Shown here one piece after another: positions 57,661 through 64,000 of a stretch of 64,000 nucleotides of DNA. Every line of letters begins with the position of its first letter. The first letter of the stretch is position 1. The translations under genes and the position numbers were made by a program. This stretch comes from Larkinella sp051857545 (GTDB lineage: Bacteria > Bacteroidota > Bacteroidia > Cytophagales > Spirosomataceae): NCBI RefSeq assembly GCF_051857545.1, contig NZ_JBPZHB010000011.1:124001-188000 (forward strand), in the 5' to 3' direction. The notes beneath the pieces are model-generated. The model ran no database searches and was not told the DNA's origin. It was given only the letters and a program-made list of their open reading frames with translations.

Positions 57661-58074
57661 GATACGGTTTTCTGCGTGGTTAGATTGAATAGTGTATTCT
57701 AATTCAACTTGGTAACGACCGAAACTGTTTAGGTGGTTCGATTTTAACAGTCTTTAACATCTCGTTCCAATGAAATGATCGGTCTTGACCGGCGGGCAAG
57801 TTACCTTTTTCAGTTCACCTTTTTGAAAAATGATTGTTTTTCTAGCAGTTTGCGACGGATAAAGATATTGCGCGAGGTCTGAGTTTGGGAGTATCCGGCA
57901 TGCTTATCCCTAAGGGATTGAACAGCGCAGCGTCGGTAGCAACAAGGCGAATCGCTCCCCCGCGTGCCGTGAGGTACGCGACTGCCGGACAAATGGTTGC
58001 GTGTCCCACGGCACGCGATCTTTAGCAAAAACCCATCTTCTACCGACGCTACGCTGTTTAATCCCTATGGGACA
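57661..58074. repeat. Non-coding stretch ending in a REP-like nested hairpin
   Basis: No gene is supported in these 414 bases; the first 240 hold nothing recognised. ATCCCTAAGGGATTGAACAG with GCGCAGCGTCGGTAG-type text occupies 57906-57939, and its inverted counterpart (CTACCGACGCTACGCTG then TTTAATCCCTATGGGA) is at 58040-58073. An inner inverted repeat pairs CGCGTGCCGTGAGGTACGCG (57961-57980) with the stretch ending GGCACGCG at 58017. The outer right arm touches the kdsB stop. Confidence 0.8.
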
Positions 58075-58803
58075 CTAATGCACCAACCGCTCCAGATCCT
58101 CCGGCGTGTCGATCCCGTAGCTGTCCAGTTCCGTCACGACGCAGCGAATCCGGTAGCCGTTTTCGAGCCAGCGGAGTTGTTCGAGGGCTTCGGCTTTTTC
58201 CAGCAGCGAGGGCGGCAACTGCGTAATCTGACCCAGAATATCGGCCCGGTAGGCATAAATACCGATGTGTTTGTAAAATAAATGGTGCTGCAGCCATTCC
58301 TCCGACGGCCAGCCGCGCAGGTACGGAAGCGTCTGGCGACTGAAATACAGGGCCTCTCCCCGGCTGTTCAGTACCACTTTCGGTGTACTCGGATTGAACA
58401 GCACTTCCGGATCTTCGATCCGCTTCACCAGTGTGGCCAGTTCCGTCTGTCCATCCAGCACCGAAGCCAGCAGATCGATCTGCTCAGGTTTGATAAAAGG
58501 CTCATCACCCTGAATATTAATTATATAATCGAACGTCTCTCCAACGGCCCGCATCGCTTCGTAACACCGGTCGGTTCCACTCTGGTGATTCTCGGAGGTC
58601 ATGATGACCTCTCCGCCAAACGCGCGGACCGGCCCCGCAATGGCTTCGTGGTCGGTCGCAATCACTACCCGGCTGAGGGAGGTCGCCTTTTGGGATTGCT
58701 CCATCACGCGTTGAATCATGGTTTTTCCACCAATATCCGCCAGAGCTTTGGCCGGGAAACGGCTGGAGGCATAACGAGCCGGGATAATTCCGAGGATGTT
58801 CAT
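58075..58803 (-). CDS. kdsB: 3-deoxy-manno-octulosonate cytidylyltransferase
   Basis: 242 residues, the usual length. The N-terminal nucleotidyltransferase motif is IIPARYASSRFPAKALADIG with the signature Arg and Lys, followed by MIQRVMEQSQKATSLSRVVI and ATDHEAIAGPVRAF. INIQGDEPFI marks the substrate- and metal-binding loop. KdsB activates Kdo to CMP-Kdo for the lipopolysaccharide inner core, in the cytoplasm. The 3' end meets a REP-like repeat whose outer arm reaches the stop codon, and the gene is divergent from the DUF4905 gene at 58898. Confidence 0.95.
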   Translation of the reverse strand: MNILGIIPARYASSRFPAKALADIGGKTMIQRVMEQSQKATSLSRVVIATDHEAIAGPVRAFGGEVIMTSENHQSGTDRCYEAMRAVGETFDYIINIQGDEPFIKPEQIDLLASVLDGQTELATLVKRIEDPEVLFNPSTPKVVLNSRGEALYFSRQTLPYLRGWPSEEWLQHHLFYKHIGIYAYRADILGQITQLPPSLLEKAEALEQLRWLENGYRIRCVVTELDSYGIDTPEDLERLVH

Positions 58804-58897
58804 TCGTCGATTTTCGGTATTTTTGGTGCAAGATACACGGAACTCGGCTTACACAGGAAAAAATGGCGTGCTGATTCTGTCCCGATCCTTAATCCGA

Positions 58898-59761
58898 ATG
58901 ACCAACGCAAACCCCGATCAGTTGCCTATCGCTTTCCAACTACGGTTTTCGGACCCGGTTTGGCGACTGGTTTTTGAACAGGTCGATACAAGCCCCGGCC
59001 TGTTTGTTGCCGAATTGCGAAACCGAGATTTCCAGACGCTGACCTTCGCAACCGTGGCATTACCGCAAGGAAAGGTGGTTTACGAAACTGTCCCCCAGTT
59101 GCCGTTTCACTCTTCCCTGATTGGTGTCTGGAATGGTCAGGCACTCTACCACCGCTTCGATAACAACCGGTTGCCGGTTCCAACGGCCCTGGGAAACGTG
59201 GACCTTAAAACCGGTCAGCCGCGCTGGGAGTGGCCCCAACACGTTTTAACCGGAGCCAATGCCGAACAGGTTTGGGCGCAACGAGCCTCGCTGACCGACC
59301 TGGCCACCTCCCCCGTTGTGGCCTTTCGGCTGGCCGATGGCGAACCGGTTGAAACTGCTGAAAATCCACCGGTTTTCAACAATTCACGCTTGTCTTTTCC
59401 CGTTTCTTACACGACGGCCAGCACCTGGTGGCCGGTTGTCGACCGGTATATAAAAAAACAGACGCAGCAGGAGCCGATTGGCCCGGTCGATTATTTAGAA
59501 ATTGGCGATAAACTGATTTTTTCGTATTATTATCGTGAAACAAACGATCAGCTACACGCATCCGTGTTGATCACCGACCGTCTACGAACGATCTGGTTAC
59601 ACCAGAAAACCGGCCAGGACCCTGAAACCGCCCGGCCGCTCTCCGAATCAAACGTCCAGCCGTTGGTCGGAAACGGCTCTTTCTGCGTCTGGCAAAACCA
59701 GATCATCATTCAAACCACTTCAACTTGTCTTACGAGTTATTATTTGACACCAATGCCATGA
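58898..59761 (+). CDS. DUF4905-family protein
   Basis: 287 residues from the ATG at 58898; the longer reading begins inside kdsB on the other strand. Text such as LPIAFQLRFSDPVWRLVFEQ near the start and DNNRLPVPTALGNVDLKTGQ resembles the DUF4905 proteins of Bacteroidota, which have a beta-rich, propeller-like appearance. The function is unknown. Its stop overlaps the next start by ATGA at 59758-59761, indicating translational coupling with the LysM protein, so both may work in the envelope. No signal peptide is obvious, so it may be cytoplasmic. Confidence 0.75.
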   Translation: MTNANPDQLPIAFQLRFSDPVWRLVFEQVDTSPGLFVAELRNRDFQTLTFATVALPQGKVVYETVPQLPFHSSLIGVWNGQALYHRFDNNRLPVPTALGNVDLKTGQPRWEWPQHVLTGANAEQVWAQRASLTDLATSPVVAFRLADGEPVETAENPPVFNNSRLSFPVSYTTASTWWPVVDRYIKKQTQQEPIGPVDYLEIGDKLIFSYYYRETNDQLHASVLITDRLRTIWLHQKTGQDPETARPLSESNVQPLVGNGSFCVWQNQIIIQTTSTCLTSYYLTPMP

Positions 59762-60825
59762 AGCGACTGATGCCGCTGTTACTAGCTGGCTGGCTGACCA
59801 GTATCGTTACCCAAGCCCACCCTGTTCTGCCGGATTCTCTCGGGATGGAGAAGAAAGACGGTAAATTGTACGTTCTGCACCGGGTCGAACAGGGGCAAAC
59901 ACTGTATTCGCTCGTTCGGAAATACAACACCACCGTTCAGGCCATCAAAGACGCCAATCCGGGCCTTGCCGATGGCGTCCGCTACGATCAGGTTGTGCGT
60001 GTTCCGGCCGGCAATTTGTCGCGGAAAGAAGAAAAAGCCGTTACCAAAGCCATCAAAAAAGAGGAAAAAGAATCGCTGAAACGCGAGGAGCGCCAAGTGA
60101 AACAGGAAACCGTTCGGGAAGCCAACAGCGGTATTCACCAGGTGGAACCGGGGCAAACCCTGTATAGCCTGGCGTCGCGCTACGGGGTTTCGATGGAGGA
60201 AGTTCGCAAATGGAACAACCTTTCGTCCGACCACATTGTAAGTGGTCAGGCACTGATCGTGTCGGAAAAGGCGTGGCGTGTACGGGAACCGCTGGCCAAG
60301 CCTGTCGCCGTGGCCCCCACCCACCGGTCTGACTCCTCGACCGAAGTTTCGCGGACCTCCCGCAACGACTCGCCCAAAACCGAGCGACCGGCGGCTCCTC
60401 CACGCACGGTTCCAACGCCCCCCCGGGAAGAGTCCAGCCGACCCGTGGAAAGCGAACGACCAGCCGCCGAACCCACCAGTTCGGCCCCCTCAGAACCCCG
60501 CATCATTCGCCCCGGCGATTCAGGCCCGCTTCCAAACCCCGGTGGCAACACGCGTCGCATTTCCGAAATCGGGATGGCCGAAATCATCGAAAACTCCGGC
60601 AACTCGAATAAGTACCTGGCTTTGCACCGCTCCGCCCCCATCGGCACGCTGGTTCTGGTGCGAAACGACATGAACCAACAGTCGATCTGGGTGAAAATTA
60701 TCGGCCGCCTGCCCGACACCAGCGTCAATGACAAAGTGATCGTGAAAGTTTCGGCACGGGCCTTCGAGAAACTTTCTCCCGCCGATCGGCGTTTTCGTGC
60801 TGAGGTTAGTTACTTAGTACCTTAA
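59758..60825 (+). CDS. Two-LysM protein with C-terminal double-psi barrel-like domain
   Basis: 355 residues. The start at 59758 is translationally coupled to DUF4905 by an ATGA overlap. A signal peptide precedes LysM1 at about 39-85 (HRVEQGQTLYSLVRKYNTTV). LysM2 lies near 124-168 (QVEPGQTLYSLASRYGVSME). A Pro/Ser/Arg-rich linker spans about 170-265. The C-terminal domain (about 270-355) has ISEIGMAEIIENSGN and SAPIGTLVLVRNDMNQ, which resemble RlpA-like double-psi barrels. LysM binds peptidoglycan, so the protein should sit in the periplasm at the wall. No catalytic Asp/His pair of RlpA is evident, so it may be structural. Confidence 0.82.
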   Translation: MKRLMPLLLAGWLTSIVTQAHPVLPDSLGMEKKDGKLYVLHRVEQGQTLYSLVRKYNTTVQAIKDANPGLADGVRYDQVVRVPAGNLSRKEEKAVTKAIKKEEKESLKREERQVKQETVREANSGIHQVEPGQTLYSLASRYGVSMEEVRKWNNLSSDHIVSGQALIVSEKAWRVREPLAKPVAVAPTHRSDSSTEVSRTSRNDSPKTERPAAPPRTVPTPPREESSRPVESERPAAEPTSSAPSEPRIIRPGDSGPLPNPGGNTRRISEIGMAEIIENSGNSNKYLALHRSAPIGTLVLVRNDMNQQSIWVKIIGRLPDTSVNDKVIVKVSARAFEKLSPADRRFRAEVSYLVP

Positions 60826-60945
60826 ATGGTTGGAATGGTTAAAAATGGTTTCAATGGTTGGCTGGCTGTCTTAACATCTGATTGTAAAATCGTCAATCAT
60901 TTTTAACTATTTAACAATTAAACCATACAGCCATTTAACCAACCT
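60826..60945. repeat. Mosaic repeat D, AATGGTT words, weaker inverted structure
   Basis: AATGGTT words recur through 60826-60860 (AAATGGTTGGAATGGTT) and their complements in AACCATAC and TTTAACCAACC near 60920-60945. The core GGCTGGCTG (60860-60868) is similar to, but not the same as, that of elements A-C. It lies between the LysM gene and the next small gene. Confidence 0.5.
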
Positions 60946-60973
60946 CCAATTTTATTCGACGTTACTCTGATTT

Positions 60974-61195
60974 ATGCTTACACCAGAACAAAAAGCCGAA
61001 CGCATTGCCCGCCGGCACAAAGAACGGGAAGAGAAGATGAAGGCAACCACGGGCTACAAAGTCTGGAGTACCGTTTTCACCCTTTCCTACCCAATCATTG
61101 CCCTGTTTACGGCCTTGTTTTCCGTCGTGGTTTCGTTTTTTTCCAAGATCTCACAAGGCGTGGTTTACGTTTTGAGTGGCGGAAAAAGCAAATAA
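60974..61195 (+). CDS. Small single-membrane-segment protein of unknown function
   Basis: 73 residues. A charged N-terminus (PEQKAERIARRHKEREEKMK) is followed by a hydrophobic segment (TVFTLSYPIIALFTALFSVV) and a basic tail. It probably is an inner-membrane protein with a cytoplasmic helix. No family was recognised. It lies between the mosaic repeat D and the TIGR02757 gene, 85 bases apart. Confidence 0.65.
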   Translation: MLTPEQKAERIARRHKEREEKMKATTGYKVWSTVFTLSYPIIALFTALFSVVVSFFSKISQGVVYVLSGGKSK

Positions 61196-61279
61196 TAGCC
61201 TGCTAATCCGAAATTTTTCGGCGCATTCAGAAACCCATTCGAATGCCTGCCGCCTGCCTTTGTGGTTCAAACCGTCCTC

Positions 61280-62077
61280 ATGTACGATTCCGTATCCGTA
61301 AAAGAATTACTCGACCGAAAAGTCGGGCAGTATAACCAACGTTCGTTCATCGAAAAAGATCCCATCAGCATTCCGCACCGGTTCAATCGACGGCAGGACA
61401 TCGAAATCATGGGATTCTGGGCGGCCGTGCTGGCCTGGGGACAACGTCCGGTCATTCTCAAAAAAGCCGGCGATCTGATCGACCGCATGGACGGCGCACC
61501 CTACGATTTTGTACTGAACCATCAGGACACCGATTTGAAGCGGTTTTTAGACTTCAAACACCGTACGTTCAACGCGACGGACACCTTGTATTTCCTGCAT
61601 TTCTTTCGCCAGTTTTACCAACACCATCAAACCCTGGAGGATGCTTTTATACCTGCCTGCAACCTCGAACAAGGGCCGAATGAGGGCAACTGTCACCCGG
61701 CAGGAATCTTCCTGGAAACGTTTCACAACCTGTTTTGCGGTGATCCTTTTTTTCCGGATCGGACCCGCAAGCACATCGCTACGCCCACCCGAAATTCGTC
61801 CTGCAAACGGTTGAATATGTTTCTGCGCTGGATGGTTCGGCGCGATGAACAGGGTGTCGACTTCGGCCTCTGGAACCGCATCCGACCGGAACAACTCATC
61901 ATTCCCATCGACGTACATGTGGAGCGCGTGGCCCGAAAACTGGGGCTCCTGGATCGTCCTCAAACCGACTGGAAAGCTGCCCTTGCGTTAACCGAAACCC
62001 TGAAACAATTTGATCCGGCCGATCCGGTAAAATACGATTTTGCCCTGTTTGGGCTGGGTGTGGAAGGCGAAATGTAA
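61280..62077 (+). CDS. TIGR02757-family protein
   Basis: 265 residues from the ATG at 61280; an upstream GTG at 61262 would add six residues. Text includes SVKELLDRKVGQYNQRSFIE, the WAAVLAWGQRPVILKKAGDL helix and IIPIDVHVERVARKLGLL near the C-terminus, where the HhH-type DNA-glycosylase fold has its Asp-bearing loop (IDVHVERV). The TIGR02757 family looks like a distant relative of helix-hairpin-helix DNA glycosylases. Its substrate is unknown, so a DNA-repair role is only suggested by fold. Cytoplasmic. Confidence 0.8.
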   Translation: MYDSVSVKELLDRKVGQYNQRSFIEKDPISIPHRFNRRQDIEIMGFWAAVLAWGQRPVILKKAGDLIDRMDGAPYDFVLNHQDTDLKRFLDFKHRTFNATDTLYFLHFFRQFYQHHQTLEDAFIPACNLEQGPNEGNCHPAGIFLETFHNLFCGDPFFPDRTRKHIATPTRNSSCKRLNMFLRWMVRRDEQGVDFGLWNRIRPEQLIIPIDVHVERVARKLGLLDRPQTDWKAALALTETLKQFDPADPVKYDFALFGLGVEGEM

Positions 62078-62089
62078 GCACGGTTTGGG

Positions 62090-62968
62090 TTACTCCAGTT
62101 TTAAACCGGGAAGATCGATCTGGTGAATAAACCACCAATTGTTCTCATTTCCGTAACAAACCAACTTTCCCTTGTTGGTAAATAAGGTTTTTTTGTCTTT
62201 CTCCCGTCCATAATGAAGGGCCAGGTGTACGGTTCCCTTCCGTTGGTTTTCGTTTAGATCGATGCCTTCGATCGTCCAGCCGACAAGCAAATAGTTGTGC
62301 AGATAGGCCCGGTAGGTATCGAATTTTACAATCACATGCTGATACAAGTCCTCCAATGGATTGTTGTTGATGTAAAAATGAGGAGACAGGCAGCTTTCCA
62401 GTCGCTCATAATCACGCTCGAATAAACCAGAGAGCAATTCGTCGGCAATAAAAATACAGGAGTGCGTATAATCCGGACAATAGTAATTGTAGTCGATGCT
62501 GTAACTGATGCCTGGCAATCGAACTTCTTTGACTTCCCGTTTAAAAACCATTTCGGTCAGAAACGAGTACAATTTCCGGTCGTCCGCGTTGCTGTGTGGA
62601 TCCGATATGGCAATTTCAATTCCGTTGTGGGCCAGCAACAGCAGAAGCCGATCGACTTCCCGACTCACCTGACTATCCGACAATTCATGGGATGGCCGGT
62701 AAACCGGGCGTCCGATGAAGTCATAAATCGGGAGAGTACGGGCGGTAAGCGATAGCTGGTAGTAGAGTAAGTTATGCCTTCTTTCCTTATAGTCTACGAT
62801 CTCTTTCGGTAATCGTCCTTCTCCAAACACAGCCTCCCGTTCCAGGGCCTGTTTGAGCTGACTGATTTCGTTATGCGCTTTGTATATTTCATCGGGGGAA
62901 AGCACTTCTTCGGATGCAAACACGGCGAACGACAATTTTAGGTAGTTACATAGTATAGCATTGCTCAC
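62090..62968 (-). CDS. Protein of unknown function
   Basis: 292 residues. The start is a GTG at 62968 because an in-frame TAG lies two codons upstream and no ATG is present until far into the frame. The N-terminus is helical (LSPDEIYKAHNEISQLKQAL); the middle has a charged loop region (SNADDRKLYSFLTEMVFKRE), and the C-terminal half is beta-rich with many aromatic residues (YNYYCPDYTHSCIFIADELL, then NENNWWFIHQIDLPG). No family was recognised. An ATAGTAT/ATACTAT inverted repeat (62950-62956 and 62972-62978) flanks the start and could be an operator. It is convergent with the TIGR02757 gene. Confidence 0.7.
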   Translation of the reverse strand: MSNAILCNYLKLSFAVFASEEVLSPDEIYKAHNEISQLKQALEREAVFGEGRLPKEIVDYKERRHNLLYYQLSLTARTLPIYDFIGRPVYRPSHELSDSQVSREVDRLLLLLAHNGIEIAISDPHSNADDRKLYSFLTEMVFKREVKEVRLPGISYSIDYNYYCPDYTHSCIFIADELLSGLFERDYERLESCLSPHFYINNNPLEDLYQHVIVKFDTYRAYLHNYLLVGWTIEGIDLNENQRKGTVHLALHYGREKDKKTLFTNKGKLVCYGNENNWWFIHQIDLPGLKLE

Positions 62969-63088
62969 TAAATACTATACGATGAAAAACCTCAAAAGTC
63001 ACTTTTTCTCTTTCCATTTCATTAAATAATTATTCTTATACCCTGATTGCGGATCCGTGTTGAAAACGGCGGGCATTCCGGTGGTGGT

Positions 63089-64000
63089 CTACAGGCTGTA
63101 ACCCGCCATCACGCTAAATCCTTTCGTATTTTCACCGTAGGCCTTTACACTCATACCGGCGGTGATTCCGTTTCGTAGCCGGTAGAGCAGGTTATAACGC
63201 TGATAGGAAGCCGGTTTATACCTGAGGGGACGGATGATGTTCCAGCCGTGGTGGGCGGCAAAAATAAAACGCCCCTGCCAGAATTCGTACCCCGCCAGAA
63301 TGGTAGCCTGACGGGCATCAGTGGCTTTCCCTTTGGTCCAAGTTATGAGTTGTTCCTTAAAATACCGGTCGTCCACCAGTTCGAAGCCTGCCGAAAAGGC
63401 ATGGTTTCGCGTCACCCGGTATCCTCCCACCACATTCACACCAAATACCGGCAACGCCATTTCTGGCTTTGTATCTGTTTCAGGCAATACCCGCACCGAC
63501 CCCATCATCAAAACCCGGCTCATCCACCGCCGGGTTAAGGGAGCCGGAATCCACAGGCGGGTGTCGGGAAAAACCGCCGGATGCAATTGGTATTGGGCTC
63601 CCAGGGCGATGGTCGGAACATTCATGCCCTGGTTGGGCAATCGCGTACCGGCGTTGGAAATATGGTTGTAGGTAGCACCGAGCGTCAGATCCCACTGCTT
63701 CGTCAGCCGATAGTGGCCCGTAAAACTGGCGGCAATCAAGGCACTGACGGGCATGCTGAAGTGGTCATTGGTCGGATTGTCAACGGGGTCGTAAACCCGG
63801 GTCAGGTACGTGAGTCCGGCCAGTCCCCGAACCGAAAAATACAACCGACTGCGGTAATTGATCAGGGGTTCAAAAAACAGACCAGCGCCCATCGTGCGTC
63901 CCAGCGGATCGGGATTGCGGAACGTGATGTAGTTGATATAACCACCCACCTGCGCAAAACACTGGCAGTTTTCCCAGGCCCGCCGACGCAAACTTACCTG
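63089..64000 (-). CDS. PagL-like lipid A 3-O-deacylase/acyloxyacyl hydrolase, 5' end outside window
   Basis: 304 codons are visible, ending at 63089. The frame runs past the right edge, so the start and signal peptide are missing; a TTG at 63991 is not a real start. The barrel text includes GGYINYITFRNPDPLGRTMG and the PagL active-site motif NHISNAG, which contains the catalytic His and Ser. The protein ends with Leu, after KGFSVMAGYSL, a barrel-closing strand. PagL-type enzymes remove one acyl chain from lipid A at the outer membrane, altering host recognition and barrier function. It is longer than enterobacterial PagL, as is usual in Bacteroidota. Confidence 0.85.
   Translation of the reverse strand, partial: QVSLRRRAWENCQCFAQVGGYINYITFRNPDPLGRTMGAGLFFEPLINYRSRLYFSVRGLAGLTYLTRVYDPVDNPTNDHFSMPVSALIAASFTGHYRLTKQWDLTLGATYNHISNAGTRLPNQGMNVPTIALGAQYQLHPAVFPDTRLWIPAPLTRRWMSRVLMMGSVRVLPETDTKPEMALPVFGVNVVGGYRVTRNHAFSAGFELVDDRYFKEQLITWTKGKATDARQATILAGYEFWQGRFIFAAHHGWNIIRPLRYKPASYQRYNLLYRLRNGITAGMSVKAYGENTKGFSVMAGYSL

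Overview
The window looks like a chromosomal segment of a Bacteroidota bacterium of the Cytophagales, most like Spirosoma, Larkinella and relatives. This placement is inferred, not searched. It rests on a SusC/SusD pair with its own sigma factor and FecR anti-sigma, cargo with type IX secretion (T9SS) sorting tails, a PorX regulator, many lipoproteins with a Cys-Lys-Lys or Cys-Lys start, Bacteroidota -7 promoter boxes (TAnnTTTG), and G+C a little above one half by eye. Nothing indicates a phage, plasmid or rRNA locus. I found no tRNA and no CRISPR array.

Layout. 1-11,000: small envelope and stress genes, mostly on the minus strand: a truncated secreted protein, an NTF2-like lipoprotein, a glycine-zipper protein, a VOC protein, a Bcr/CflA-type exporter, a beta-barrel protein, an SGNH lipoprotein, two response regulators (one with Glu at the phospho-acceptor position), a CapD-type nucleotide-sugar dehydratase, an ice-binding-like T9SS protein and an AraC-type regulator. 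11,200-33,650: a nutrient-uptake and degradation locus. It has a sugar-isomerase-like protein, then ECF sigma, FecR, a SusC with an STN signalling domain, SusD, a cytochrome-c/dehydrogenase lipoprotein, a neutral ceramidase-like protein, a polysaccharide deacetylase, an alpha/beta-hydrolase plus SGNH fusion, a Gfo/Idh/MocA oxidoreductase and a multidomain ThuA-dehydrogenase-PKD-cytochrome-CBM lipoprotein. The sigma/FecR/SusC arrangement suggests uptake that senses its own substrate. The substrate is unknown.

33,700-36,800 is the most accessory-looking stretch. It holds a markedly AT-rich gene joining a cyclodeaminase-like N-terminus to an ImmA/IrrE-type metallopeptidase, a small gene overlapping a zeta-toxin-like P-loop kinase, a small helix-turn-helix protein, and a HigA-type antitoxin whose DNA-binding middle has been deleted. 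I consider the cyclodeaminase-ImmA fusion the best candidate for an undescribed system.

36,800-48,850: a DJ-1/PfpI protein, a TPR histidine kinase with its response regulator (ATGA overlap), three small envelope proteins behind a promoter with a palindromic spacer, a subclass B1 metallo-beta-lactamase, an M28 peptidase, a membrane-anchored serine beta-lactamase-like protein, and an aldo/keto reductase with an AraC regulator. 49,000-64,000: a CotH-kinase T9SS protein, a glycerophosphodiesterase, a TMEM220 protein, a TPR lipoprotein, the SRP RNA, transaldolase, an FtsE-like ATPase, PorX, KdsB, DUF4905 and LysM proteins, a TIGR02757 protein, an unknown protein and a truncated PagL-like lipid A deacylase. 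Several intergenic regions carry REP-like palindromes or long mosaic inverted repeats; three of the latter share a GGCTGRCGC core.
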